Below, piece by piece: positions 24,201 through 39,100 of a stretch of 64,000 nucleotides of DNA. The first letter of the stretch is position 1. Each line of letters opens with the position of its first letter. The stretch is from Auanema rhodensis (taxonomy: Eukaryota; Nematoda; Chromadorea; Rhabditida; Rhabditidae): the NCBI GenBank assembly GCA_964057225.1, contig OZ059900.1, forward strand, positions 2,676,501 through 2,740,500, written 5' to 3'. The notes under the pieces were generated by a model, which was given only the letters and a program-made list of their open reading frames with translations, was not told the origin of the DNA and did not search any database. A program made the translations under genes and the position numbers.

Positions 24201-27200
24201 TCCGAGTTTTGAGTTCAATTTGGCTAAATCGCTCATATATATGATCAAAAGCATAGTTTTACTGTCTATGATAACAAAAGTCTTCAAATATACACTAATA
24301 ATGATTAAATCACTGAATTTCAGTCAAATAGCATTACTACACTAAGTATGGTCGTTTTTATGCCTTTAACACCATATACTCACCGATTTTTGGTACAAAA
24401 TCTGTAATACTCGTAAATTTTGATCATATTCGTTAAGATTTGAGAATCAAACACACAATACACAAAATCAGTCTATTTTTATGAGCTTGCACTGATATAT
24501 ATTCATTTTGATCAAAAAAGGTCGAAAATAGAAAGAATTTTTGAAATTTCCGAGTTTTGAGTCTAATTTGGCTAAATCGCTCATATATACGATCAGAAGC
24601 ATAGGTGTATTGTCTATGACAACAAAAGTCATCAATTAAACGCTAGTGATGTTTTAATACTGAATTTCGCTCAAATAGCATTACTACACTAAGTATGGTC
24701 GTTTTTATGCCTTTAACACCATATACTCACCGATTTTTGGTACAAAATCTGTAATACTCGTAAATTTTGATCATATCCGTTAAGATTTGAGAATCAAACA
24801 TACAATACACAAAATCAGTCTATTTTTATGAGCTTGCACTGATATATATTCATTTTGATCAAAAAAGGTCGAAAATAGAAAGAATTTTTGGAATTTCCGA
24901 GTTTTGAGTCTAATTTGGCTAAATCGCTCATATATATGATCAAAAGCATAGTTTTACTGTCTATGATAACAAAAGTCTTCAATTATACACTAATAATGAT
25001 TAAATCACTGAATTTCAGTCAAATAGCATTACTACACTAAGTATGGTCGTTTTTATGCCTTTAACACCATATACTCACCGATTTTTGGTACAAAATCTGT
25101 AATACTTGTAAATTTTGATCATATTTGTTAAGATTCGAGAATCAAACACATAATACACGAAATAAGTCTATTTTTACAAGTTTGCACTGATATTTATTCA
25201 TTTTGATCAAAAAAGGTCGAAAATAGAAAGAATTTTTGAAATTTCCGAGTTTTGAGTCCAATTTGGCTAAATCGCTCATATATAAGATCAAAAGCATAGT
25301 TTTATTGTCTATAACAACAAAAGTCATCAATTAAACGCTAGTGATGTTTAAATACTGATTTTCGCTCAAATAGCATTACTACACTAAGTATGGTCGTTTT
25401 TATGCCTTTAACACCATATACTCACCGATTTTTGGTACAAAATCTGTAATACTCGTAAATTTTGATCATATTCGTTAAGATTTGAGAATCAAACATACAA
25501 TACACAAAATCAGTCTATTTTTATGAGCTTGCACTGATATATATTCATTTTGATCAAAAAAGGTCGAAAATAGAAAGAATTTTTGAAATTTCCGAGTTTT
25601 GAGTCTAATTTGGCTAAATCGCTCATATATATGATCAGAAGCATAGTTTCATTGTCTATGACAACAAAAGTCATCAATTAAACGCTAGTGATGTTTAAAT
25701 ACTGATTTTCGCTCAAATAGCATTACTACACTAAGTATGGTCGTTTTTATGCCTTTAACACCATATACTCACCGATTTTTGGTACAAAATCTGTAATACT
25801 CGTAATTTTTGATCATATTCGTTAAGATTTGAAAATCAAACACATAATACACGAAATAAGTCTATTTTTATGAGTTTGCACTGATATTTATTCATTTTGA
25901 TCAAAAAAGGTCGAAAATAGAAAGAATTTTTGAAATTTCCGAGTTTTGAGTCTAATTTGGCTAAATCGCTCATATATATGATCAGAAGCATAGTTTTATT
26001 GTCTATGACAACAAAAATCATCAATTAAACGCTAGTGATGTTTAAATACTGATTTTCGCTCAAATAGCATTACTACACTAAGTATGGTCGTTTTTATCCC
26101 TTTAACACCATATACTCACCGATTTTTGGTACAAAATCTGTAATACTCGTAAATTTTGATCATATTCGTTAAGATTTGAGAATCAAACATACAATACACA
26201 AAATCAGTCTATTTTTATGAGCTTGCACTGATATATATTCATTTTGATCAAAAAAGGTCGAAAATAGAAAGAATTTTTGAAATTTCCGAGTTTTGAGTCC
26301 AATTTGGCTAAATCGCTCATATATAAGATCAAAAGCATAGTTTTATTGTCTATAACAACAAAAGTCATCAATTAAACGCTAGTGATGTTTAAATACTGAA
26401 TTTCGCTCAAATAGCATTACTACACTAAGTATGGTCGTTTTTATGCCTTTAACACCATATACTCACCGATTTTTGGTACAAAATCTGTAATACTCGTAAA
26501 TTTTGATCATATTCGTTAAGATTTGAGAATCAAACATACAATACACAGAATCAGTCTATTTTTATGAGCTTGCACTGATATATATTCATTTTGATCAAAA
26601 AAGGTCGAAAATAGAAAGAATTTTTGAAATTTCCGAGTTTTGAGTCTAATTTGGCTAAATCGCTCATATATATGATCAAAAGCATAGTTTTACTGTCTAT
26701 GATAACAAAAGTCTTCAAATATACACTAATAATGATTAAATCACTGAATTTCAGTCAAATAGCATTACTACACTAAGTATGGTCGTTTTTATGCCTTTAA
26801 CACCATATACTCACCGATTTTTGGTACAAAATCTGTAATACTCGTAAATTTTGATCATATTTGTTAAGATTTGAAAATCAAACACACAATAAACAAAATC
26901 AGTCTATTTTTATGAGTTTGCACTGATATATATTCATTTTGATCAAAAAAGGTCGAAAATAGAAAGAATTTTTGAATTTTCCGAGTTTTGAGTCCAATTG
27001 GGCTAAATCGCTCATATATATGATCAAAAGTATAGTTTTACTGTCTATGATAACAAAAGTCTTCAAATATACACTAATAATGATTTAATCACTGAATTTC
27101 ACTCAAATAGCATTACTACACTAAGTATGGTCGTTTTTATGCCTTTAACACCATATACTCACCGATTTTTGGTACAAAATCTGTGATACTCGTAAATTTT

Positions 27201-29195
27201 GATCATATTTGGTGAGATTCGAGGATCGAACACACAATACACGAAATAAGTTTTTTTTTACGAGTTTGCACTGATATTTATTCATTTTTATCAAAAAAGG
27301 TCGAAAATAGAAAGAATTTTTGAAATTTCCGAGTTTTGAGTCTAATTTGGCTAAATCGCTCATATATATGATCAAAAGCATAGTTTTACTGTCTATGATA
27401 ACAAAAGTCTTCAAATATACACTAATAATGTGTAAATCACTGAATTTCACTCAAATAGCTTTACTACACTAAGTATGGTCGTTTTTATGCCTTTAACACC
27501 ATATACTCACCGATTTTTGGTACAAAATCTGTAATACTCGTAAATTTTGATCATATTCGTTAAGATTTGAGAATCAAACATACAATACACAAAATCAGTC
27601 TATTTTTATAAGCTTGCACTGATATATATTCATTTTGATCAAAAAAGGTCGAAAATAGAAAGAATTTTTGAAATTTCCGAGTTTTGAGTCTAATTTGGCT
27701 AAATCGCTCATATACATGATCAGAAGCATAGTTTCATTGTCTATGACAACAAAAGTCATCAATTAAACGCTAGTGATGTTTAAATACTGATTTTCGCTCA
27801 AATAGCATTACTACACTAAGTATGGTCGTTTTTATGCCTTTAACACCATATACTCACCGATTTTTGGTACAAAATCTGTAATACTCGTAAATTTTGATCA
27901 TATTCGTTAAGATTTGAAAATCAAACACACAATAAACAAAATCAGTCTATTTTTATGAGTTTGCACTGATATATATTCATTTTGATCAAAAAAGGTCGAA
28001 AATAGAAAGAATTTTTGAATTTTCCGAGTTTTGAGTCCAATTGGGCTAAATCGCTCATATATATGATCAAAAGCATAGTTTTACTGTCTATGATAACAAA
28101 AGTCTTCAAATATACACTAATAATGATTAAATCACTGAATTTTACTCAAATAGCATTACTACACTAAGTATGGTCGTTTTTATGCCTTTAACACCATATA
28201 CTCACCGATTTTTGGTACAAAATCTGTGATACTCGTAAATTTTGATCATATTCGGTGAGATTCGAGAATCAAACACACAATACACGAAATAAGTTTATTT
28301 TTACGAGTTTGCACTGATATTTATTCATTTTGATCAAAAAAGGTCGAAAATAGAAAGAATTTTTGAAATTTCCGAGTTTTGAGTCTAATTTGGCTAAATC
28401 GCTCATATATATGATCAGAAGCATAGGTGTATTGTCTATGACAACAAAAGTCATTAATTAAACACTAATGATGTTTAAATCACTAAATTTCGCTCTAATA
28501 GCATTACTACACTAAGTATGGTCGTTTTTATACCTTCAACACCATATACTCACCGATTTTTGGTACAAAATCTGTGATACTCGTAAATTTTGATCATATT
28601 CGTTAAGATTTGAGAATCAAACATACAATACACAAAATCAGTCTATTTTTATGAGCTTGCACTGATATATATTCATTTTGATCAAAAAAGGTCGAAAATA
28701 GAAAGAATTTTTGAAATTTCCGAGTTTTGAGTCTAATTTGGCTAAATCGCTCATATATACGATCAGAAGCATAGGTGTATTGTCTATGACAACAAAAGTC
28801 ATCAATTAAACGCTAGTGATGTTTTAATACTGAATTTCGCTCAAATAGCATTACTACACTAAGTATGGTCCTTTTTATGCCTTTAACACCATATACTCAC
28901 CGATTTTTGGTACAAAATCTGTAATACTCGTAAATTTTGATCATATTCGTTAAGATTTGAGAATCAAACATACAATACACAAAATCAGTCTATTTTTATG
29001 AGCTTGCACTGATATATATTCATTTTGATCAAAAAAGGTCGAAAATAGAAAGAATTTTTGGAATTTCCGAGTTTTGAGTCTAATTTGGCTAAATCGCTCA
29101 TATATATGATCAAAAGCATAGTTTTACTGTCTATGATAACAAAAGTCTTCAATTATACACTAATAATGATTAAATCACTGAATTTCAGTCAAATA
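21202..29195 (+). repeat. Twenty-three-monomer segment, first copy of a 7994-bp duplication period
   Basis: Units 62-84. The part up to about 27024 is repeated 7994 bp downstream in the same order (8341 bp downstream after about 26.4 kb). Markers with exact counterparts include ATATCCGTTAAG (24775 and 32769), TTTTTATCCC (26091 and 34085), and the TAATAAAGATTAAATC tail (near 22557 and 30551). A smaller nested repeat at offset 3824 (11 units) links about 19.1-21.8 kb with 22.9-25.6 kb. From 27.11 to 28.5 kb the segment carries a different group of units, including the first GCTTTACTAC start (27459) and a GGTGAG...GGATCGAAC unit (27111), which match 36.5-37.9 kb instead. Confidence 0.86.
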
Positions 29196-32100
29196 GCATT
29201 ACTACACTAAGTATGGTCGTTTTTATGCCTTTAACACCATATACTCACCGATTTTTGGTACAAAATCTGTAATACTTGTAAATTTTGATCATATTTGTTA
29301 AGATTCGAGAATCAAACACATAATACACGAAATAAGTCTATTTTTACAAGTTTGCACTGATATTTATTCATTTTGATCAAAAAAGGTCGAAAATAGAAAG
29401 AATTTTTGAAATTTCCGAGTTTTGAGTCCAATTTGGCTAAATCGCTCATATATAAGATCAAAAGCATAGTTTTATTGTCTATAACAACAAAAGTCATCAA
29501 TTAAACGCTAGTGATGTTTAAATACTGAATTTCGCTCAAATAGCATTACTACACTAAGTATGGTCGTTTTTATGCCTTTAACACCATATACTCACCGATT
29601 TTTGGTACAAAATCTGTAATACTCGTAAATTTTGATCATATTCGTTAAGATTTGAGAATCAAACATACAATACACAAAATCAGTCTATTTTTATGAGCTT
29701 GCACTGATATATATTCATTTTGATCAAAAAAGGTCGAAAATAGAAAGAATTTTTGAAATTTCCGAGTTTTGAGTCTAATTTGGCTAAATCGCTCATATAT
29801 ATGATCAGAAGCATAGTTTTACTGTCTATGATAACAAAAGTCTTCAAATATACACTAATAATGATTAAATCACTGAATTTCAGTCAAATAGCATTACTAC
29901 ACTAAGTATGGTCGTTTTTATGCCTTTAACACCATATACTCACCGATTTTTGGTACAAAATCTGTAATACTCGTAAATTTTGATCATATTCGTTAAGATT
30001 TGAGAATCAAACACACAATACACAATATCAGTCTATTTTTATGAGCTTGCACTGATATATATTCATTTTGATCAAAAAAGGTCGAAAATAGAAAGAATTT
30101 TTGAAATTTCCGAGTTTTGAGTCTAATTTGGCTAAATCGCTCATATATATGATCAGAAGCATAGTTTTATTGTCTATGACAACAAAAGTCATCAATTAAA
30201 CGCTAGTGATGTTTAAATACTGATTTTCGCTCAAATAGCATTACTACACTAAGTATGGTCGTTTTTATGCCTTTAACACCATATACTCACCGATTTTTGG
30301 TACAAAATCTGTAATACTCGTAAATTTTGATCATATTTGTTAAGATTTGAAAATCAAACACACAATAAACAAAATCAGTCTATTTTTATGAGTTTGCACT
30401 GATATATATTCATTTTGATCAAAAAAGGTCGAAAATAGAAAGAATTTTTGAATTTTCCGAGTTTTGAGTCCAATTGGGCTAAATCGCTCATATATATGAT
30501 CAAAAGCATAGTTTTACTGTCTATGATAACAAAAGTCTTCAAATATACACTAATAAAGATTAAATCACTGAATTTCAGTCAAATAGCATTACTACACTAA
30601 GTATGGTCGTTTTTATGCCTTTAACACCATATACTCACCGATTTTTGGTACAAAATCTGTAATACTCGTAAATTTTGATCATATTCGTTAAGATTTGAGA
30701 ATCAAACACACAATACACAATATCAGTCTATTTTTATGAGCTTGCACTGATATATATTCATTTTGATCAAAAAAGGTCGAAAATAGAAAGAATTTTTGAA
30801 ATTTCCGAGTTTTGAGTCCAATTTGGCTAAATCGCTCATATATATGATCAGAAGCATAGTTCTATTGTCTATAACAACAAAAGTCTTTAATTAAACGCTA
30901 GTGATGTTAAAATCACTGAATTTCACTCAAATAGCATTACTACACTAAGTATGGTCGTTTTTATGCCTTTAACACCATATACTCACCGATTTTTGGTACA
31001 AAATCTGTAATACTTGTAAATTTTGATCATATTCGTTAAGATTTGAGAATCAAACACATAATACACGAAATAAGTCTTTTTTTACAAGTTTGCACTGATA
31101 TTTATTCATTTTGATCAAAAAAGGTCGAAAATAGAAAGAATTTTTGAAATTTCCGAGTTTTGAGTCCAATTTGGCTAAATCGCTCATATATATGATCAGA
31201 AGCATAGTTCTATTGTCTATAACAACAAAAGTCTTTAATTAAACGCTAGTGATGTTTAAATACTGATTTTCGCTCAAATAGCATTACTACACTAAGTATG
31301 GTCGTTTTTATGCCTTTAACACCATATACTCACCGATTTTTGGTACAAAATCTGTAATACTTGTAAATTTTGATCATATTCGTTAAGATTCGAGAATCAA
31401 ACACATAATACACGAAATAAGTCTAGTTTTATGAGTTTGCACTGATATTTATTCATTTTGATCAAAAAAGGTCGAAAATAGAAAGAATTTTTGAATTTTC
31501 CGAGTTTTGAGTCCAAGTGGGCTAAATCGCTCATATATATGATCAAAAGCATAGTTTTACTGTCTATGATAACAAAAGTCTTCAAATATACACTAATAAT
31601 GATTAAATCACTGAATTTCAGTCAAATAGCATTACTACACTAAGTATGGTCGTTTTTATGCCTTTAACACCATATACTCACCGATTTTTGGTACAAAATC
31701 TGTAATACTCGTAAATTTTGATCATATTCGTTAAGATTTGAGAATCAAACATACAATACACAAAATCAGTCTATTTTTATGAGCTTGCACTGATATATAT
31801 TCATTTTGATCAAAAAAGGTCGAAAATAGAAAGAATTTTTGAAATTTCCGAGTTTTGAGTCTAATTTGGCTAAATCGCTCATATATATGATCAGAAGCAT
31901 AGGTGTATTGTCTATGACAACAAAAGTCATTAATTAAACACTAATGATGTTTAAATCACTAAATTTCGCTCTAATAGCATTACTACACTAAGTATGGTCG
32001 TTTTTATGCCTTTAACACCATATACTCACCGATTTTTGGTACAAAATCTGTAATACTCGTAAATTTTGATCATATTCGTTAAGATTTGAGAATCAAACAC

Positions 32101-35100
32101 ACAATACACAAAATCAGTCTATTTTTATGAGCTTGCACTGATATATATTCATTTTGATCAAAAAAGGTCGAAAATAGAAAGAATTTTTGAAATTTCCGAG
32201 TTTTGAGTTCAATTTGGCTAAATCGCTCATATATATGATCAAAAGCATAGTTTTACTGTCTATGATAACAAAAGTCTTCAAATATACACTAATAATGATT
32301 AAATCACTGAATTTCAGTCAAATAGCATTACTACACTAAGTATGGTCGTTTTTATGCCTTTAACACCATATACTCACCGATTTTTGGTACAAAATCTGTA
32401 ATACTCGTAAATTTTGATCATATTCGTTAAGATTTGAGAATCAAACACACAATACACAAAATCAGTCTATTTTTATGAGCTTGCACTGATATATATTCAT
32501 TTTGATCAAAAAAGGTCGAAAATAGAAAGAATTTTTGAAATTTCCGAGTTTTGAGTCTAATTTGGCTAAATCGCTCATATATACGATCAGAAGCATAGGT
32601 GTATTGTCTATGACAACAAAAGTCATCAATTAAACGCTAGTGATGTTTTAATACTGAATTTCGCTCAAATAGCATTACTACACTAAGTATGGTCGTTTTT
32701 ATGCCTTTAACACCATATACTCACCGATTTTTGGTACAAAATCTGTAATACTCGTAAATTTTGATCATATCCGTTAAGATTTGAGAATCAAACATACAAT
32801 ACACAAAATCAGTCTATTTTTATGAGCTTGCACTGATATATATTCATTTTGATCAAAAAAGGTCGAAAATAGAAAGAATTTTTGGAATTTCCGAGTTTTG
32901 AGTCTAATTTGGCTAAATCGCTCATATATATGATCAAAAGCATAGTTTTACTGTCTATGATAACAAAAGTCTTCAATTATACACTAATAATGATTAAATC
33001 ACTGAATTTCAGTCAAATAGCATTACTACACTAAGTATGGTCGTTTTTATGCCTTTAACACCATATACTCACCGATTTTTGGTACAAAATCTGTAATACT
33101 TGTAAATTTTGATCATATTTGTTAAGATTCGAGAATCAAACACATAATACACGAAATAAGTCTATTTTTACAAGTTTGCACTGATATTTATTCATTTTGA
33201 TCAAAAAAGGTCGAAAATAGAAAGAATTTTTGAAATTTCCGAGTTTTGAGTCCAATTTGGCTAAATCGCTCATATATAAGATCAAAAGCATAGTTTTATT
33301 GTCTATAACAACAAAAGTCATCAATTAAACGCTAGTGATGTTTAAATACTGAATTTCGCTCAAATAGCATTACTACACTAAGTATGGTCGTTTATATGCC
33401 TTTAACACCATATACTCACCGATTTTTGGTACAAAATCTGTAATACTCGTAAATTTTGATCATATTCGTTAAGATTTGAGAATCAAACATACAATACACA
33501 AAATCAGTCTATTTTTATGAGCTTGCACTGATATATATTCATTTTGATCAAAAAAGGTCGAAAATAGAAAGAATTTTTGAAATTTCCGAGTTTTGAGTCT
33601 AATTTGGCTAAATCGCTCATATATATGATCAGAAGCATAGTTTCATTGTCTATGACAACAAAAGTCATCAATTAAACGCTAGTGATGTTTAAATACTGAT
33701 TTTCGCTCAAATAGCATTACTACACTAAATATGGTCGTTTTTATGCCTTTAACACCATATACTCACCGATTTTTGGTACAAAATCTGTAATACTCGTAAT
33801 TTTTGATCATATTCGTTAAGATTTGAAAATCAAACACATAATACACGAAATAAGTCTATTTTTATGAGTTTGCACTGATATTTATTCATTTTGATCAAAA
33901 AAGGTCGAAAATAGAAAGAATTTTTGAAATTTCCGAGTTTTGAGTCTAATTTGGCTAAATCGCTCATATATATGATCAGAAGCATAGTTTTATTGTCTAT
34001 GACAACAAAAATCATCAATTAAACGCTAGTGATGTTTAAATACTGATTTTCGCTCAAATAGCATTACTACACTAAGTATGGTCGTTTTTATCCCTTTAAC
34101 ACCATATACTCACCGATTTTTGGTACAAAATCTGTAATACTCGTAAATTTTGATCATATTCGTTAAGATTTGAGAATCAAACATACAATACACAAAATCA
34201 GTCTATTTTTATGAGCTTGCACTGATATATATTCATTTTGATCAAAAAAGGTCGAAAATAGAAAGAATTTTTGAAATTTCCGAGTTTTGAGTCCAATTTG
34301 GCTAAATCGCTCATATATAAGATCAAAAGCATAGTTTTATTGTCTATAACAACAAAAGTCATCAATTAAACGCTAGTGATGTTTAAATACTGAATTTCGC
34401 TCAAATAGCATTACTACACTAAGTATGGTCGTTTTTATGCCTTTAACACCATATACTCACCGATTTTTGGTACAAAATCTGTAATACTCGTAAATTTTGA
34501 TCATATTCGTTAAGATTTGAGAATCAAACATACAATACACAAAATCAGTCTATTTTTATGAGCTTGCACTGATATATATTCATTTTGATCAAAAAAGGTC
34601 GAAAATAGAAAGAATTTTTGAAATTTCCGAGTTTTGAGTCCAATTTGGCTAAATCGCTCATATATAAGATCAAAAGCATAGTTTTATTGTCTATAACAAC
34701 AAAAGTCATCAATTAAACGCTAGTGATGTTTAAATACTGAATTTCGCTCAAATAGCATTACTACACTAAGTATGGTCGTTTTTATGCCTTTAACACCATA
34801 TACTCACCGATTTTTGGTACAAAATCTGTAATACTCGTAAATTTTGATCATATTCGTTAAGATTTGAGAATCAAACATACAATACACAGAATCAGTCTAT
34901 TTTTATGAGCTTGCACTGATATATATTCATTTTGATCAAAAAAGGTCGAAAATAGAAAGAATTTTTGAAATTTCCGAGTTTTGAGTCTAATTTGGCTAAA
35001 TCGCTCATATATATGATCAAAAGCATAGTTTTACTGTCTATGATAACAAAAGTCTTCAAATATACACTAATAATGATTAAATCACTGAATTTCAGTCAAA

Positions 35101-36145
35101 TAGCATTACTACACTAAGTATGGTCGTTTTTATGCCTTTAACACCATATACTCACCGATTTTTGGTACAAAATCTGTAATACTCGTAAATTTTGATCATA
35201 TTTGTTAAGATTTGAAAATCAAACACACAATAAACAAAATCAGTCTATTTTTATGAGTTTGCACTGATATATATTCATTTTGATCAAAAAAGGTCGAAAA
35301 TAGAAAGAATTTTTGAATTTTCCGAGTTTTGAGTCCAATTGGGCTAAATCGCTCATATATATGATCAGAAGCATAGGTGTATTGTCTATGACAACAAAAG
35401 TCATTAATTAAACACTAATGATGTTTAAATCACTAAATTTCGCTCTAATAGCATTACTACACTAAGTATGGTCGTTTTTATGCCTTTAACACCATATACT
35501 CACCGATTTTTGGTACAAAATCTGTAATACTCGTAAATTTTGATCATATTCGTTAAGATTTGAGAATCAAACATACAATACACAAAATCAGTCTATTTTT
35601 ATGAGCTTGCACTGATATATATTCATTTTGATCAAAAAAGGTCGAAAACAGAAAGAATTTTTGAAATTTCCGAGTTTTGAGTCTAATTTGGCTAAATCGC
35701 TCATATACATGATCAGAAGCATAGTTTCATTGTCTATGACAACAAAAGTCATCAATTAAACGCTAGTGATGTTTAAATACTGATTTTCGCTCAAATAGCA
35801 TTACTACACTAAGTATGGTCGTTTTTATGCCTTTAACACCATATACTCACCGATTTTTGGTACAAAATCTGTAATACTCGAAAATTTTGATCATATTCGT
35901 TAAGATTTGAAAATCAAACACACAATAAACAAAATCAGTCTATTTTTATGAGTTTGCACTGATATATATTCATTTTGATCAAAAAAGGTCGAAAATAGAA
36001 AGAATTTTTGAATTTTCCGAGTTTTGAGTCGAATTGGGCTAAATCGCTCATATATATGATCAAAAGCATAGTTTTACTGTCTATGATAACAAAAGTCTTC
36101 AAATATACACTAATAATGATTAAATCACTGAATTTCACTCAAATA
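29196..36145 (+). repeat. Twenty-monomer segment, second copy of the 7994-bp period
   Basis: Units 85-104. Up to about 35365 the order mirrors 21.2-27.02 kb, with private changes such as CGTTTATATGCC near 33390 and CTAAATATGG near 33727, plus one inserted unit at 34408-34754. The copy stops inside the unit starting at 35102: GGGCTAAATCGCTC still matches, but the following GATCAGAAGCATAGGTGT replaces GATCAAAAGTATAGTTTT. Units from about 35450 on belong to the group also seen at 27.5-28.2 kb, with TATACATGATCAG near 35704 and a private GAAAACAGAAAG near 35645. Confidence 0.85.
34408..34754 (+). repeat. Single-monomer tandem duplication
   Basis: This 347-bp unit repeats the unit just before it (34061-34407). 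The only difference I see is TTTTTATGCC here versus TTTTTATCCC in the left copy. The matching place in the first long copy, after 26415, has no such extra unit: the offset to matching markers moves from 7994 to 8341 across this point (for example ACACAGAATC near 26544 and near 34885). It is a clean one-unit gain by unequal exchange. Confidence 0.88.
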
Positions 36146-39100
36146 GCATTACTACACTAAGTATGGTCGTTTTTATGCCTTTAACACCATATACTCACCG
36201 ATTTTTGGTACAAAATCTGTAATACTCGTAAATTTTGATCATATTCGTTAAGATTTGAAAATCAAACACATAATACACGAAATAAGTCTATTTTTATGAG
36301 TTTGCACTGATATTTATTCATTTTGATCGAAAAAGGTCGAAAATAGAAAGAATTTTTGAAATTTCCGAGTTTTGAGTCTAATTTGGCTAAATCGCTCATA
36401 TATATGATCAGAAGCATAGTTTTATTGTCTATGACAACAAAAATCATCAATTAAACGCTAGTGATGTTTAAATACTGATTTTCGCTCAAATAGCATTACT
36501 ACACTAAGTATGGTCGTTTTTATGCCTTTAACACCATATACTCACCGATTTTTGGTACAAAATCTGTGATACTCGTAAATTTTGATCATATTCGGTGAGA
36601 TTTGAGGATCGAACACACAATACACGAAATAAGTTTATTTTTACGAGTTTGCACTGATATTTATTCATTTTTTTCAAAAAAGGTCGAAAATAGAAAGAAT
36701 TTTTGAAATTTCCGAGTTTTGAGTCTAATTTGGCTAAATCGCTCATATATATGATCAAAAGCATAGTTTTACTGTCTATGATAACAAAAGTCTTCAAATA
36801 TACACTAATAATGTGTAAATCACTGAATTTCACTCAAATAGCTTTACTACACTAAGTATGGTCGTTTTTATGCCTTTAACACCATATACTCACCGATTTT
36901 TGGTACAAAATCTGTAATACTCGTAAATTTTGATCATATTCGTTAAGATTTGAGAATCAAACATACAATACACAAAATCAGTCTATTTTTATAAGCTTGC
37001 ACTGATATATATTCATTTTGATCAAAAAAGGTCGAAAATAGAAAGAATTTTTGAAATTTCCGAGTTTTGAGTCTAATTTGGCTAAATCGCTCATATACAT
37101 GATCAGAAGCATAGTTTCATTGTCTATGACAACAAAAGTCATCAATTAAACGCTAGTGATGTTTAAATACTGATTTTCGCTCAAATAGCATTACTACACT
37201 AAGTATGGTCGTTTTTATGCCTTTAACACCATATACTCACCGATTTTTGGTACAAAATCTGTAATACTCGTAAATTTTGATCATATTCGTTAAGATTTGA
37301 AAATCAAACACACAATAAACAAAATCAGTCTATTTTTATGAGTTTGCACTGATATATATTCATTTTGATCAAAAAAGGTCGAAAATAGAAAGAATTTTTG
37401 AATTTTCCGAGTTTTGAGTCCAATTGGGCTAAATCGCTCATATATATGATCAAAAGCATAGTTTTACTGTCTATGATAACAAAAGTCTTCAAATATACAC
37501 TAATAATGATTAAATCACTGAATTTCACTCAAATAGCATTACTACACTAAGTATGGTCGTTTTTATGCCTTTAACACCATATACTCACCGATTTTTGGTA
37601 CAAAATCTGTGATACTCGTAAATTTTGATCATATTCGGTGAGATTCGAGAATCAAACACACAATACACGAAATAAGTTTATTTTTACGAGTTTGCACTGA
37701 TATTTATTCATTTTGATCAAAAAAGGTCGAAAATAGAAAGAATTTTTGAAATTTCCGAGTTTTGAGTCTAATTTGGCTAAATCGCTCATATATATGATCA
37801 AAAGCATAGTTTTATTGTCTATGACAACAAAAGTCATCAATTAAACGCTAGTGATGTTTAAATACTGAATTTCGCTCAAATAGCATTACTACACTAAGTA
37901 TGGTCGTTTTTATGACTTTAACACCATATACTCACCGATTTTTGGTACAAAATCTGTAATACTCGTAAATTTTGATCATATTCGTTAAGATTTGAGAATC
38001 AAACATACAATACACAAAATCAGTCTATTTTTATGAGCTTGCACTGATATATATTCATTTTGATCAAAAAAGGTCGAAAATAGAAAGAATTTTTGAAATT
38101 TACGAGTTTTGAGTCTAATTTGGCTAAATCGCTCATATATATGATCAGAAGCATAGTTTTATTGTCTATGACAACAAAAGTCATTAGTTAAACACTAATG
38201 ATGTTTAAATCACTAAATTTCGCTCAAATAGCATTACTACACTAAGTATGGTCGTTTTTATGCCTTTAACACCATATACTCACCGATTTTTGGTACAAAA
38301 TCTGTAATACTTGTAAATTTTGATCATATTTGTTAAGATTCGAGAATCAAACACATAATACACGAAATAAGTCTATTTTTATGAGTTTGCACTGATATTT
38401 ATTCATTTTGATCAAAAAAGGTCGAAAATAGAAAGAATTTTTGAATTTTCCGAGTTTTGAGTCCAATTGGGCTAAATCGCTCATATATATGATCAAAAGC
38501 ATAGTTTTACTGTCTATGATAACAAAAGTCTTCAAATATACACTAATAATGATTTAATCACTGAATTTCACTCAAATAGCATTACTACACTAAGTATGGT
38601 CCTTTTTTATGCCTTTAACACCATATACTCACCGATTTTTGGTACAAAATCTGTAATACTCGTAAATTTTGATCATATTCGTTAAGATTTGAGAATCAAA
38701 CATACAATACACAAAATCAGTCTATTTTTATGAGCTTGCACTGATATATATTCATTTTGATCAAAAAAGGTCGAAAATAGAAAGAATTTTTGAAGTTTCC
38801 GAGTTTTGAGTCTAATTTGGCTAAATCGCTCATATATATGATCAAAAGCATAGTTTTACTGTCTATGATAACAAAAGTCTTCAAATATACACTAATAATG
38901 ATTAAATCACTGAATTTCAGTCAAATAGCATTACTACACTAAGTATGGTCGTTTTTATGCCTTTAACACCATATACTCACCGATTTTTGGTACAAAATCT
39001 GTAATACTCGTAAATTTTGATCATATTCGTTAAGATTTGAAAATCAAACACACAATAAACAAAATCAGTCTATTTTTATGAGTTTGCACTGATATATATT

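Noticed and set aside
20746-35365. Assembly artefact as the explanation for the 7994-bp duplicate
   Set aside because: The copies differ by private bases (for example near 20746, 33390 and 33727) and by a one-unit insertion, which favours two real copies. It is not fully excluded without spanning reads.
36606-36614. tRNA gene or tRNA-derived SINE suggested by the B-box-like GTTCGATCC
   Set aside because: There is no A box, no acceptor or anticodon stem and no CCA-side pairing around it. It is kept only as a low-interest finding.
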